Positions 28,103-38,434 are shown, counted from the first letter of the stretch. The stretch: DNA of 64,000 nt from Escherichia fergusonii ATCC 35469 (GCF_000026225.1 NC_011740.1:930001-994000); one strand, 5' to 3'. Translations and numbers: made by a program. The notes: generated by a model not told the origin, from the sequence alone.

Positions 28103-29287
28103 TTAATTCAATCGTTCAATCACCATCGCAATTCCTTGACCGCCGCCAATGCACAACGTTGCCAGACCCAGCGTTTTATCGCGTGCCTGCATTGCATGTA
28201 ATAGTGTGACCAGAATACGCGCACCGCTGGCGCCGATAGGATGCCCCAGCGCGATGGCCCCGCCGTTGACATTCACTTTCTCAGGATCAAAGCCCAGTGT
28301 TTTCCCAACGGCAAGGAACTGCGCGGCAAATGCTTCATTGGCTTCGATAAGATCAATGTCTGCCAGTTGCAGCCCCGCCAGTTGTAACGCTTTTTGCGTG
28401 GCAGGTACTGGCCCCAACCCCATCATTGAGGGAGCCACGCCGCCGCTGGCATAACTTTTAATGCGTGCCAGTGGGGTAAGGCCTGCTGCCAGTGCCGCAG
28501 ATTCTTCCATAATCACCAGTGCGGCAGCACCGTCGTTAATGCCAGACGCGTTCCCGGCGGTGACAGTTCCGGCTTTATCGAAGGCCGGGCGCAATGCGCC
28601 TAATGATTCAGCCGTAGAATCCGCTTTCGGGAATTCGTCTTGACTGAAGACGAGGGTTTTCTTCCGGGTGACAACATTTACCGGGACGATTTCGGCTGTA
28701 AAAGCACCGGACTCAATTGCGGCTGCCGCTTTACGCTGTGAATGTAGCGCCATTTCATCCTGCATTTCACGGGTGATCCCGTACTCCTTAGCCACGTTTT
28801 CGGCGGTAATTCCCATATGATAACCATGGGTGGCGCACATCAGGCCATCGCGCAGGATTACGTCATAAACCTGTCCGTCTCCCAGACGATAACCCGATCG
28901 TGCTTTTGCATCGAGTAAGTAGGGCGCCAAACTCATGTTCTCCATTCCACCTGCTACGATGCTCTGCGCCTGACCTGCCTGAATCGCCTGGGCGGCAAGC
29001 GCCACACTTTTGAGACCCGAACCACACACTTTATTGACCGTGAAGCCACATACCGTTTCTGCCAGTCCGCTTTTTAGCAGTGCCTGACGTGCCGGATTTT
29101 GCCCCAGCCCGGCTTGCAACACGTTACCCATAATCACTTCATCAACGTGTTGTGAATCGATATTTGCGCGTTCTATAGCGGCCTGGATCACCGTTGCCCC
29201 CAGGTCGATGGCGCTGGTGGAGGCTAGTGAACCGTTAAAGCTACCGATGGCAGTACGTACCGCACTGACGATGACACAATTTTTCAT
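28103..29287 (-). CDS. atoB: Acetyl-CoA acetyltransferase AtoB
   Basis: This 394-residue thiolase cleaves acetoacetyl-CoA to two acetyl-CoA in the last step of short-chain fatty acid breakdown. Active-site residues are visible: the acyl-accepting cysteine in VNKVCGSGLKS (near 88), the NEAFA motif, GHPIGASGARI with the histidine near 350, and the second cysteine in CIGGGQG near 380. The length equals K-12 AtoB. It is the last gene of atoDAEB. Its expression is expected to be affected because the operon activator AtoC is disrupted in this genome. Confidence 0.95.
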   Translation of the reverse strand: MKNCVIVSAVRTAIGSFNGSLASTSAIDLGATVIQAAIERANIDSQHVDEVIMGNVLQAGLGQNPARQALLKSGLAETVCGFTVNKVCGSGLKSVALAAQAIQAGQAQSIVAGGMENMSLAPYLLDAKARSGYRLGDGQVYDVILRDGLMCATHGYHMGITAENVAKEYGITREMQDEMALHSQRKAAAAIESGAFTAEIVPVNVVTRKKTLVFSQDEFPKADSTAESLGALRPAFDKAGTVTAGNASGINDGAAALVIMEESAALAAGLTPLARIKSYASGGVAPSMMGLGPVPATQKALQLAGLQLADIDLIEANEAFAAQFLAVGKTLGFDPEKVNVNGGAIALGHPIGASGARILVTLLHAMQARDKTLGLATLCIGGGQGIAMVIERLN

Positions 29288-29312
29288 TTTTCTTCCTTTT
29301 ATAAAGTTGCCG

Positions 29313-30635
29313 TCAGAACAGCGTTAAACCAATAATGAAAATGACACCGGAGAAGAGCAGGGCAGTAATGCAATAGCCCATGATGTCGCGGACACCGAGT
29401 CCAGCGATTGCCAGTGCAGGCAGCGCCCAGAACGGTTGTGCCATATTCATCCACTGTTCACCGTAAGCTATCGCCATTACTGATTTACCCAGATCGGCCC
29501 CTAACGCCTGCGCAGCAGGAAGGACGAATGGTCCCTGAATAACCCAGTGTCCACCGCCAGAAGGCACGGCGAAGTTAATTAGCGCAGAGCTAAAAAAGGT
29601 CATCAGCGGGAAGGTATCTTTGTTGGCGACATTGATGAAAAATTCGGTGATCAGGCCACCGAGGCCAGAGTGTTCCATCATTAACTGGATCCCGGCATAG
29701 AAGGGGAATTGCACCAGAATCCCGGCGGTACTGCGCGCAGCCGCACTTACCGCCCGCATATAGGCCATCGGCGTTTTATGCAACAACAGACCGGCAATCA
29801 TAAACATCAGGTTGACGGTGTTGATGGTGATGTTGAATCCCTTCCCGGAGAAGTACAGCACCAGATAAGCAATGCCCAGAGCACCAATAATCAACGCCAG
29901 GATGCGACTTTCTTCCAGTTTCTCTGAAGGTGGGGCGTCTGCAGGGAGCTTCTTCTGGAAATCCGCTTCTTCCAACAACAGCTTCGGATCGATACTCACC
30001 ACGTCGGAAGGCTTAGGCGTCATCATGCGGGTGATAAACGGCATCACCACAATCAGGGCCAGGGTGATAAAGATGTTGTAGCCAGTAAACAGGGTATCAC
30101 TGACCGGAATTAACCCAGCGACATGCTCAACGGGATTCCCCGGTGTTGCTGCCAGTAGCGGCATTGAGCCGGAAAAACCACCGCCCCAGGTGAGAAAGCC
30201 GATATAGGCGCAAGCGATCAACAACGGATAGTCGGAGCCAGGTACCCGACGTGCAACTTCGCGGGCAAACATTGCGCCAACCACCAGACCGAATCCCCAG
30301 TTGATTACGCAGGCGACGGAACCAAAAAAGGTGACCAGCATTACCCCTTGGGTAGGCGTTTTGGCTGCTGATGCCGCAGTACGTAACAAACTTTTCACCG
30401 GACCTGAACTGGCGAGTGCATGTCCGGTCACGATGATGAGCGCCATCTGCATCCCGAATGCCAGCAGATTCCAGAAGCCGTCACCCCATAGTTTCACCAT
30501 GCTGAGAGGGGTTTGTGGCGTTAACCAGAGGGCTACGGCAAAGGTGATTAATGTCAGTAGCATGGCGAAGATCAGAGGATCGGGAAGCCAGCGACTGACA
30601 AAGCGCGTCATAAAACGCGATATGCGACCGATCAT
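29313..30635 (-). CDS. atoE: Short-chain fatty acid transporter AtoE
   Basis: This 440-residue membrane protein with about ten or more hydrophobic segments belongs to the AtoE short-chain fatty acid transporter family and probably takes up acetoacetate and butyrate with protons. Family stretches such as NWGFGLVVGAMFAREVARR and NFAVPSGGGHWVIQGPF are present. It overlaps atoA by 4 bp and precedes atoB by 25 bp. The reading frame is intact. Confidence 0.93.
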   Translation of the reverse strand: MIGRISRFMTRFVSRWLPDPLIFAMLLTLITFAVALWLTPQTPLSMVKLWGDGFWNLLAFGMQMALIIVTGHALASSGPVKSLLRTAASAAKTPTQGVMLVTFFGSVACVINWGFGLVVGAMFAREVARRVPGSDYPLLIACAYIGFLTWGGGFSGSMPLLAATPGNPVEHVAGLIPVSDTLFTGYNIFITLALIVVMPFITRMMTPKPSDVVSIDPKLLLEEADFQKKLPADAPPSEKLEESRILALIIGALGIAYLVLYFSGKGFNITINTVNLMFMIAGLLLHKTPMAYMRAVSAAARSTAGILVQFPFYAGIQLMMEHSGLGGLITEFFINVANKDTFPLMTFFSSALINFAVPSGGGHWVIQGPFVLPAAQALGADLGKSVMAIAYGEQWMNMAQPFWALPALAIAGLGVRDIMGYCITALLFSGVIFIIGLTLF

Positions 30636-31282
30636 AGCGCCCCCTGTGGGAGCAGAAGATCATCAGCGACGGCGAACTGTGCTTCAGTTTTGGCACGCAC
30701 AGTTTCTAAATCACAACCTTCGGCAATTTCAGTGAGCCACATCTTGCCATCGATAAAGCGGAACACCGCCAGTTCTGTCACCAGCATATGAACTGCATGA
30801 AGCGCGGTTAGCGGCATGGTGCATTGACGTAAAATTTTTGCTGAACCATCTTTGGCGCAATGTTCCATGGCAATGATCACTTTGCGCGACCCGGTCACCA
30901 GATCCATCGCACCACCCATACCAGGCACCATTTTTCCTGGCACGACCCAGTTGGCGAGATTGCCTTGTTCATCGACCTGTAAGCCACCGAGTACACAGGC
31001 ATCAATATGACCACCACGAATCAGCGCAAATGACATGGCGCTGTCGAACATCGCTGCGCCGGGTAAAACGCCACACGGTTGTCCGCCCGCGTTAACCAAA
31101 TCTGGATGCGCTTTCGTGACCGGGCCTAAACCGAGGAAGCCGTTTTCCGATTGCAGAGTGATATGAATACCCTCCGGCAAATAGTTGGCGACCATTGTGG
31201 GTAAACCGATCCCTAAGTTAACGATGTCACCATCACAAAGTTCCTGCGCCACGCGGCGCGCAATACGTTGTTTCGCGTCCAT
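30632..31282 (-). CDS. atoA: Acetate CoA-transferase beta subunit AtoA
   Basis: This 216-residue beta subunit carries the catalytic glutamate of family I CoA-transferases in the SENGFLG motif near residue 46, which forms the enzyme-CoA thioester. With AtoD it activates acetoacetate and short-chain fatty acids using acetyl-CoA as CoA donor. Its start overlaps the atoD stop by one base and its end overlaps atoE, so translation is coupled. Confidence 0.95.
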   Translation of the reverse strand: MDAKQRIARRVAQELCDGDIVNLGIGLPTMVANYLPEGIHITLQSENGFLGLGPVTKAHPDLVNAGGQPCGVLPGAAMFDSAMSFALIRGGHIDACVLGGLQVDEQGNLANWVVPGKMVPGMGGAMDLVTGSRKVIIAMEHCAKDGSAKILRQCTMPLTALHAVHMLVTELAVFRFIDGKMWLTEIAEGCDLETVRAKTEAQFAVADDLLLPQGAL

Positions 31283-31944
31283 TATTTACTCTCCTGTGGG
31301 ATGATGATGTGGTCGATAACGGCACCGGGGGTGACTATGTGGTCAGGTTGCAATTCTCCCGTGTCGACCAGTTCGTCGGGTTCCACCAGCGTGATGTCTG
31401 CTGCGAGAGCAATCAGGGGATTAAAGTTGCGGGCGCTGAGTTGGTAAGTGAGATTTCCGAGTGCGTCGCAACGGTGGGCGCGGATCAACGCCAGGTCTGC
31501 CCGCAGCGGGCGTTCGAGCAGCCAGGTTTTGCCATCGAGGGTGAGCGTTTGTTTGCCTTCTTCGACGACGGTGCCGACACCGGTTGGTGTGAGAAAACCA
31601 CCAAGTCCGGCACCGCCACAGCGAATTTGCTCAATCAATGTACCTTGCGGTACGAGAACGACCTCCATTTCGCCAGAAATCATGCGCCGTCCGGTTTCCG
31701 GGTTGGTGCCGATATGTGAAGCAATCACTTTGCTGACCCGACCGTTGACGATCAGCGGGCCAGTACCAGTATCAATAAATGCCGTGTCATTGGCGATTAA
31801 TGTCAGATCCCTGACACCGGATTCCAGTAATGCCTCAACGAGGCGGGGAGGCGTGCCAATTCCCATAAAACCGCCAACCATAATGGTCATGCCATCACGA
31901 AAGAAGCTGGCGGCGTCCTCTATGCTCATCAATTTTGTTTTCAT
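31282..31944 (-). CDS. atoD: Acetate CoA-transferase alpha subunit AtoD
   Basis: This 220-residue alpha subunit binds CoA; the glycine-rich GGFMGIGTPPRLVEAL stretch at residues 18-33 is the family's signature. It is the first gene of atoDAEB. A sigma-54 promoter lies 47 bp upstream and an AtoC enhancer about 150 bp upstream, both intact in sequence. Confidence 0.95.
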   Translation of the reverse strand: MKTKLMSIEDAASFFRDGMTIMVGGFMGIGTPPRLVEALLESGVRDLTLIANDTAFIDTGTGPLIVNGRVSKVIASHIGTNPETGRRMISGEMEVVLVPQGTLIEQIRCGGAGLGGFLTPTGVGTVVEEGKQTLTLDGKTWLLERPLRADLALIRAHRCDALGNLTYQLSARNFNPLIALAADITLVEPDELVDTGELQPDHIVTPGAVIDHIIIPQESK

Positions 31945-31990
31945 TTTTTATCCCTCTTGAATACACCGTTGTGGGTACACAGAAGGCATA

Positions 31991-32005
31991 GCAAGGGGAG
32001 TGCCA
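31991..32005 (-). promoter_or_regulatory. Sigma-54 promoter of atoDAEB
   Basis: On the minus strand the site reads TGGCACTCCCCTTGC, a perfect -24/-12 element (TGGCAC-N5-TTGC) directed at atoD. Sigma-54 promoters need an AAA+ activator, here AtoC. Confidence 0.85.
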
Positions 32006-32090
32006 GAATGAAAATATGCGAAAATAATTTCTAATAGATTGAAAAAATTGAAATAAAAAGGAGGATGGTGGTGAGGGGAATATTGCACTG

Positions 32091-32129
32091 CTATGCAGGA
32101 TTTTGCGCACTGTGCAAATTTCTGCATAG
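32091..32129. promoter_or_regulatory. AtoC upstream activating sequence
   Basis: A long inverted repeat runs from CTATGCAG to CTGCATAG around a central TTGCGCACTGTGCAA, about 90 bp upstream of the sigma-54 element and 12 bp beyond the atoC stop. It matches the two-palindrome AtoC binding site described in K-12. Confidence 0.8.
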
Positions 32130-32140
32130 CAGTTTTTGTC

Positions 32141-33534
32141 TTACGCACCGGCTGGATCAATGCCGTATTCTTGCAGTTTGTACATTAAGGCACGGCGACT
32201 GATACCGAGCATCAGCGCGGTGCGAGTACGGTTTCCTTCCTGTTGCTCCAGCACTTCAATAATGATCCGTTTCTCTTCGCGCTTAATTTCTTCTTTGAGA
32301 TTGCGCTCTCCCGGTGGCGTGCTTTTCACATCGTGATTCATACATACAGGCTGGCGAAATTGTGGTGGTAGATCTTCTGCAAAAATCACCGGCCCCGAGT
32401 TCATTACCACCGCGCGCTCAATGACGTTAGAAAGCTCACGGATATTGCCAGGCCACGACCAGGCGGTAAGCAGTGACATTGCGCTGGGGTCGATTTCGAT
32501 AATATCGCGTTGGTTTTCGCTACTGAATTTTTGCAAAAAATGGTTGGCTAACAGGGAAATGTCTTCTCGTCTCTCGCGAAGTGGCGGCAACATTAAATGA
32601 ATCACGTTGAGTCGATAAAAGAGATCTTCACGGAAAGTTCCTTCTTTTACCATGGCGTCCAGGTTGCGATTGGTAGCGGCAATGATGCGAATATCGACTT
32701 TGATGGTTTGATGGTTTGATGGCCGCCGATGCGTTCAAATTCCCTCTCCTGCAAAATACGCAACAATTTAGCCTGCAATACCAACGGCATTTCACCAATT
32801 TCATCAAGGAATAATGTGCCGCTGTCGGCACGCTCAAACAGTCCCTGGCGCAGTGTCTGTGCACCGGTAAATGCACCTTTTTCATGACCAAAAAGTTCGC
32901 TTTCCAGCAGAGATTCTGGTAGCGCGGCACAGTTAATTTTAATAAATGGCCCATTGGCGCGGCGGGAGTTGTAATGGATCGCCCGGGCAATCAGCTCCTT
33001 ACCCGTACCGCTTTCGCCACTGACTAACACGCTGGCCTGGGAGAGGGCAATTTTTGCCGTGTCTTTGCAGATCGCCTTCATGAGCGGGCTACTGGTTAAT
33101 ATATGGCCCCACTGCCAACTGGCACTTAGCGCTTGATGTAGCTGGCGAATCTCTTTTTTCATTGACTGCAACTGCAATGCGCGCTGCACGACCAGGTTCA
33201 GTTCATCAAGATCAAACGGTTTGATGACGTAATCAAACGCACCACTGCGTAAGGCTTCTACTGCCGTTTCGACTTCGGCATACGCGGTCATCAGGACAAT
33301 GGGCGTGCGTGGATTATGACCACGCATCGCTTTTAACGCACTGATACCATCCATTTCCGGCATACGGATATCCATCAGCACCACGTCCGGTTGCACACGG
33401 GTGAACAATGGCAATGCTTCATTGCCGTTACAGGCGCAATGAGTGTCATACCCCTGCAAAGAAAAAGCGGTGGATAGCATGCGACGCACATTCTCTTCGT
33501 CGTCAACAATCAGGATTCGGTAAACGGCATTCAT
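32141..33534 (-). pseudogene. atoC: Response regulator/sigma-54 activator AtoC, frameshifted by an 8-bp repeat expansion
   Basis: The locus is 8 bp longer than the 461-codon K-12 gene. On the minus strand the octamer CATCAAAC occurs twice and is followed by CATCAAAG (32698-32721); the normal gene has one fewer copy. The reading frame is lost at about residue 274 and stops at 32647. The remaining frame holds the receiver domain with Asp55, and the AAA+ Walker A GESGTGKE and Walker B LFLDEIGE, but not the rest of the AAA+ domain or the Fis-type DNA-binding helix. The rest of AtoC is encoded intact in another frame from about 32697 to 32141. The atoDAEB activator is therefore predicted absent, unless the repeat slips back. 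atoS overlaps its start by 4 bp. Confidence 0.9.
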
Positions 33535-35357
33535 AAGGGCAAATTTTCCTGCGGATCAATCGGTAAGATAAGGGTGAATGTGGCACCGCAGCCGGGCAGG
33601 CTGGCGACGCGAATATCGCCCTGGTGCGCATTAATAATTCGTTGGCTTAAGGCAAGTCCAAGTCCTGTGCCGGATGCTTTAGTGGTAAAGAAGGGATCAA
33701 AGATTTTTCCCTGTAGAGACAGATCGATGCCGCAGCCGTTGTCTTCAATCGTGATCGCCTGCTGGTTGGCTGTATACATCCATGTGCGAATGCGGATTTC
33801 ACCCCGTGCGGTGATAGCTTGCACGGCATTGATCAACATATTGAGAATAACCTGCTTGAGCAGTTCCCGATCAGCCACGATCGCTGTGAGTGACGGGTCA
33901 AGTTCTGTAATAAAGTCGATCCGTGCCTGTACGCCGGAGGTTTGGGCAAGGATCAGCGTCTCTTCGATCAGGGCTTTGAGATACACTTGCTGCCACTGAC
34001 TTTTACGCGGGCGGGAAAAATCCAAAAGCTGCTGAATAACTTTGTTAATAGAATCAATCTCGTTCAGTACAATTGACAGATATTCCTGATGTTCTGGCTG
34101 AGGTGTCTGCTGGCGAATGATTTGCACGTAACCTCTGATGGCGGTGAGAGGATTGCGTACTTCATGCGCTACGCCCGCCATCAGTTCCCCAAGGGTGGCG
34201 AGTCTTTCTGTCTGCGCCAGTCGCCGTTGGCTTTCTTTACGTGCCGTCAGATCGGAGAAAATCACTAAAGCGCCAATCATTTCACCATGTCCGTCATGGA
34301 TTCTGCTGGTGGTAGCGCTGATTTCAATAGTACGGTCGCGCCCGGGATAGCTGATTTCCAGCGCCATATGTTCGATACCGTGCGCCAGCGTATCAAGAAC
34401 CGGACTATAAAAATGGGTGTTGGCAAAGAGGGTAGCGTAAGGCTGGCCTACCAGTTCCTGACGTTTGTATCCGGTGATGGCTTCTGCGGCGGGATTCATG
34501 GTGATCACATCGCCTTGTCGGTCAATGGCAATAACCGCATCGGCGGCATTTTCAATAATCAGGTCATTCAGTGTCTTTGATTCACGAAGTGCTTCTGCAA
34601 GGTTATTCACACCACGGCTGATTTGCCCAAGTTCACCTGGCAACTGTGGTAGTTGCGTAGGGTTATTTTGCGCCAGGGTCGCCAGCCCTTCGGTGATAAT
34701 ATCGATATTGGCGCTTAATCGCCGGGAAAAAAGTACAATCAACAGCAAGCTAATCAGCAACCCGGCTGAGAGGACAATGATTATTCGCACGTCCATTTTC
34801 CATGCCTGACGACGAATATCTTCCGTTAATTCATTTGCCCAGATATAACCCAGCACGATGCCCTGGTGTTCGATAGGGATCATGAAATTCATAATGTCGC
34901 CGCGGACTTGCCTGCCGGAAAAGAGTTGTGCTGTATTGGTATGCATGACGATATTGCCGGGATGATCAGGAGTGATACTAATCCCCACATTGCTTTGATA
35001 GAGTGCAGACGGAGCATAAGTGATAATTGCGTCCAGTTCTTTGTGGTAATAGCCCGCTCCGACGCCGGGAAATGCCTGGGTAATACGTTCAGTGACAGGA
35101 GCCAGCTCCTGATTCAGCGCCCTGATGCGTGCCTCACGAGGCAGATGTTGGTAAAGCGTAAAGCGATCTTCCAGTGCGGCGTTCAGCAACTGCACAACCG
35201 CCGCTAATTTTTTCTCTTTTTCAGATAACACCGCTGACCGACCTTCAGTTTCTACGATATAACCAATAGAGAGTGTCGGAATGATGACCATCAGGATTGC
35301 CATCATGATGAGCTGGTTGCGCAGACGACGAGGGTACAACCACTTCAGAGAGTACAT
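33531..35357 (-). CDS. atoS: Sensor histidine kinase AtoS
   Basis: This 608-residue membrane kinase senses acetoacetate and phosphorylates AtoC. It has a first membrane segment (about 12-32), a periplasmic sensor, a second segment (about 190-212), a HAMP region, a PAS domain (about 265-370), the HisKA phosphorylation site in MAGVAHEVRNPLTAIRGY (His398 in K-12) and an HATPase domain with NMLINAVQA and GTGLGLALS. The length equals the K-12 protein and the frame is intact. It overlaps the broken atoC by 4 bp. Confidence 0.95.
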   Translation of the reverse strand: MYSLKWLYPRRLRNQLIMMAILMVIIPTLSIGYIVETEGRSAVLSEKEKKLAAVVQLLNAALEDRFTLYQHLPREARIRALNQELAPVTERITQAFPGVGAGYYHKELDAIITYAPSALYQSNVGISITPDHPGNIVMHTNTAQLFSGRQVRGDIMNFMIPIEHQGIVLGYIWANELTEDIRRQAWKMDVRIIIVLSAGLLISLLLIVLFSRRLSANIDIITEGLATLAQNNPTQLPQLPGELGQISRGVNNLAEALRESKTLNDLIIENAADAVIAIDRQGDVITMNPAAEAITGYKRQELVGQPYATLFANTHFYSPVLDTLAHGIEHMALEISYPGRDRTIEISATTSRIHDGHGEMIGALVIFSDLTARKESQRRLAQTERLATLGELMAGVAHEVRNPLTAIRGYVQIIRQQTPQPEHQEYLSIVLNEIDSINKVIQQLLDFSRPRKSQWQQVYLKALIEETLILAQTSGVQARIDFITELDPSLTAIVADRELLKQVILNMLINAVQAITARGEIRIRTWMYTANQQAITIEDNGCGIDLSLQGKIFDPFFTTKASGTGLGLALSQRIINAHQGDIRVASLPGCGATFTLILPIDPQENLPL

Positions 35358-35523
35358 GCAGAGTATCCGGATTATTATCAGACAAACGACGATTATCAGA
35401 GGTTAAGGTGATGATTTCTCGGCGGTGTATCATATTCCAGAGAAGAGAGAACATTGCGGTAACACACTTTTCCCGCTACCTTAACCACACAACATTGATT
35501 ATCTGAGGCGGAGCTTCGCCCTT

Positions 35524-38373
35524 TTGAAATATCTTGCTTCCTTTCGCACTACTCTGAAAGTTTCGCGCTATTTATTCAGAGCGCTGGCGTTATTGATCTG
35601 GCTGCTGATCGCTTTTGCTTCGGTGTTTTACATCGTAAACGCCCTGCATCAGCGGGAGTCAGAAATTCGCCAGGAGTTTAATCTTAGCTCGGACCAGGCG
35701 CAGCGGTTTATTCAGCGTACTTCTGATGTTATGAAAGAGCTGAAATATATCGCTGAGAATCGTCTTACATCTGAGACTGGGGTGATTTCTTCGCGTGGTC
35801 GTGACGACAAAGTCGATGTTCCAACTTTTGAGCCGCTGTTTGAAGATTCTGACTGTTCAGCAATGAGTAACGTCTGGCGTGGTTCGCTGGAATCGCTGGC
35901 GTGGTTTATGCGTTACTGGCGTGATAATTTTTCTGCAGCCTACGATCTCAACCGGGTTTTTCTGATTGGCGGCGATAATTTGTGCATGGCGAATTTTGGT
36001 CTGCGCGATATGCCGATAGAACGCGACAGTGCATTAGAGGCACTGCATGAGCGGATTATGAAATACCGCAACGCGCCCCAGGATGAAACCGGTAATAACC
36101 TGTTCTGGATTGGCGAAGGGCCGCGTCCTGGCATTGGTTACTTCTACGCTTTAACACCTGTCTATCTGGCAAATCGTTTGCAGGCACTTCTGGGCGTTGA
36201 GCAAACCATTCGTATGGAGAATTTTTTCACTCCTGGTAGTCTGCCGATGGGAGTTACCATTCTTGATGAAAACGGCCATACCCTGATTTCCCTGACCGGA
36301 CCGGATAATAAAATTAAAGCTGAGCCGCGCTGGATGCAGGAGCGTTCCTGGTTTGGTTATACCTCTGGCTTTCGTGAACTGGTGTTGAAAAAGCATCTAC
36401 CTCCTTCATCATTAAGCATTGTTTACTCTGTTCCCGTCGATCAAGTGCTGGAACATATCAGAATATTGATCCTGAATGCGATTTTACTCAATGTACTGGT
36501 CGGGGCAGCGCTATTTACCCTGGCACGCATGTATGAGCGGAGGATCTTTATTCCGGCAGAAAGCGATGCCCAGCGACTGGAAGAACATGAGCAGTTTAAC
36601 CGCAAGATTGTGGCTTCCGCACCGGTAGGGATCTGCATTTTGCGGACCATTGATGGTGTCAATATTCTGAGTAATGAACTGGCGCATACTTATCTCAATA
36701 TGCTAACTCATGAGGATCGCCAGCGGCTGACACAAATCATTTGCGGCCAACAGGTAAACTTTGTTGATGTCCTGACCAGTAACAACACTAACTTACAAAT
36801 CAGCTTTGTGCATTCGCGCTATCGCAATGAAAACGTAGCGATTTGTGTGCTGGTGGATGTATCCTCGCGTGTCAAAATGGAGGAATCACTCCAGGAGATG
36901 GCACAGGCAGCAGAGCAGGCGAGTCAGTCTAAATCTATGTTCCTTGCTACTGTCAGTCATGAATTACGCACGCCACTGTACGGCATTATTGGCAACCTGG
37001 ATTTATTGCAAACTAAGGAGTTACCGAAGGGGGTTGATCGTCTGGTGACGGCAATGAATAACTCCTCCAGTCTGTTGTTAAAAATCATCAGCGATATTCT
37101 CGATTTCTCGAAAATTGAATCAGAACAGTTGAAGATTGAGCCACGGGAGTTTTCACCCCGTGAAGTAATGAACCACATCACTGCCAACTATTTGCCGTTG
37201 GTAGTGCGTAAACAGTTAGGGCTGTACTGTTTTATTGAACCGGACGTTCCTGTCACGCTGAACGGTGATCCGATGCGTCTACAACAGGTGATTTCTAACT
37301 TGTTGAGTAACGCCATTAAATTTACTGATATTGGCTGCATAATTTTGCATTTAGCGCGTGACGGCGATTATCTCTCCATTCGTGTACGCGATACTGGCGT
37401 CGGGATCCCAGCCAAAGAAGTAGTACGCCTGTTCGATCCTTTCTTCCTGGTGGGGACGGGAGTGCAGCGTAATTTCCAGGGCACCGGACTGGGGCTGGCG
37501 ATCTGTGAAAAATTGATTAACATGATGGATGGCGATATTTCTGTAGACTCAGAGCCCGGTATGGGCAGCCAGTTTACGATTCGTATTCCATTGTATGGCG
37601 CGCAGTATCCGCATAAAAAAGGTGTTGAGGGGCTGGCAGGAACACGTTGCTGGCTGGCAGTCCGTAACGCTTCGTTGTGTCATTTCCTCGAAACCAGTCT
37701 CCAGCGTAATGGTGTAGAAGTGGTGCATTATCAGGATCAAACTCCAGCGCCTGAGGATGTGCTCATCACTGATGATGAAATCAAAGAACCCTGGGCGGGA
37801 AGGGCCGTTATCACTTTCTGTCGTCGTCATATCGGGATGCCTCTTGAACGCGCGCCGGGTGAATGGGTCCATAGCGTGGCAACCCCCCATGAATTACCTG
37901 CGTTGCTGGCACGTATTTATCGCGTTGAGCTGGATGACGAAGAGTTAGGTACCTCGTTGCCAGTGGCAGATAAAGCCACAGACAGCAACGATGACATGAT
38001 GATCCTGGTGGTAGATGATCATCCTATTAACCGTCGCTTGCTGGCCGATCAACTGGGATCTCTGGGTTATCAATGTAAAACCGCTAATGACGGCGTGGAT
38101 GCGCTTAATGTAATAAGCAAGAACGCGATTGATATCGTACTGAGTGACGTCAATATGCCAAATATGGATGGTTATCGCCTGACGCAGCGTATTCGCCAGT
38201 TAGGGCTGACATTACCCGTGGTTGGCGTTACGGCTAACGCTTTGGCAGAAGAGAAACAGCGTTGTCTGGAATCGGGAATGGACAGCTGTTTATCGAAACC
38301 GGTAACGCTGGACGTGCTGAAACAAACGTTGGCCATTTATGCGGAGCGGGTCAGGAAAACGCGGGGAACGTAG
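35524..38373 (+). CDS. rcsC: Hybrid sensor kinase RcsC
   Basis: This 949-residue hybrid kinase of the Rcs envelope-stress phosphorelay sends phosphate through RcsD to RcsB. It has two membrane segments (about 20-42 and 313-335), a PAS-like region, HisKA with His479 (ATVSHELRTPLYG), an HATPase domain and a C-terminal receiver with Asp875 (VLSDVNMPNMDG). The start is TTG at 35524, giving the K-12 length, with GGCGGAG a little upstream. It is convergent with rcsB, as in K-12. Confidence 0.96.
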   Translation: MKYLASFRTTLKVSRYLFRALALLIWLLIAFASVFYIVNALHQRESEIRQEFNLSSDQAQRFIQRTSDVMKELKYIAENRLTSETGVISSRGRDDKVDVPTFEPLFEDSDCSAMSNVWRGSLESLAWFMRYWRDNFSAAYDLNRVFLIGGDNLCMANFGLRDMPIERDSALEALHERIMKYRNAPQDETGNNLFWIGEGPRPGIGYFYALTPVYLANRLQALLGVEQTIRMENFFTPGSLPMGVTILDENGHTLISLTGPDNKIKAEPRWMQERSWFGYTSGFRELVLKKHLPPSSLSIVYSVPVDQVLEHIRILILNAILLNVLVGAALFTLARMYERRIFIPAESDAQRLEEHEQFNRKIVASAPVGICILRTIDGVNILSNELAHTYLNMLTHEDRQRLTQIICGQQVNFVDVLTSNNTNLQISFVHSRYRNENVAICVLVDVSSRVKMEESLQEMAQAAEQASQSKSMFLATVSHELRTPLYGIIGNLDLLQTKELPKGVDRLVTAMNNSSSLLLKIISDILDFSKIESEQLKIEPREFSPREVMNHITANYLPLVVRKQLGLYCFIEPDVPVTLNGDPMRLQQVISNLLSNAIKFTDIGCIILHLARDGDYLSIRVRDTGVGIPAKEVVRLFDPFFLVGTGVQRNFQGTGLGLAICEKLINMMDGDISVDSEPGMGSQFTIRIPLYGAQYPHKKGVEGLAGTRCWLAVRNASLCHFLETSLQRNGVEVVHYQDQTPAPEDVLITDDEIKEPWAGRAVITFCRRHIGMPLERAPGEWVHSVATPHELPALLARIYRVELDDEELGTSLPVADKATDSNDDMMILVVDDHPINRRLLADQLGSLGYQCKTANDGVDALNVISKNAIDIVLSDVNMPNMDGYRLTQRIRQLGLTLPVVGVTANALAEEKQRCLESGMDSCLSKPVTLDVLKQTLAIYAERVRKTRGT

Positions 38374-38405
38374 GCGGCAGTCAGACTTAAAGCTTAAAAT
38401 ATGAG

Positions 38406-38434
38406 GCCGGATAAGGTGTTAGACCTTATCCGGC
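38406..38434. repeat. REP element between rcsC and rcsB
   Basis: GCCGGATAAGGT and ACCTTATCCGGC form a REP stem between two convergent genes and may end both transcripts. Confidence 0.75.

Noticed and set aside
32141..32653. A separate 170-residue sigma-54 activator gene
   Set aside because: It is the C-terminal part of frameshifted atoC; upstream of its first ATG the same frame continues with AtoC sequence up to the octamer repeat.
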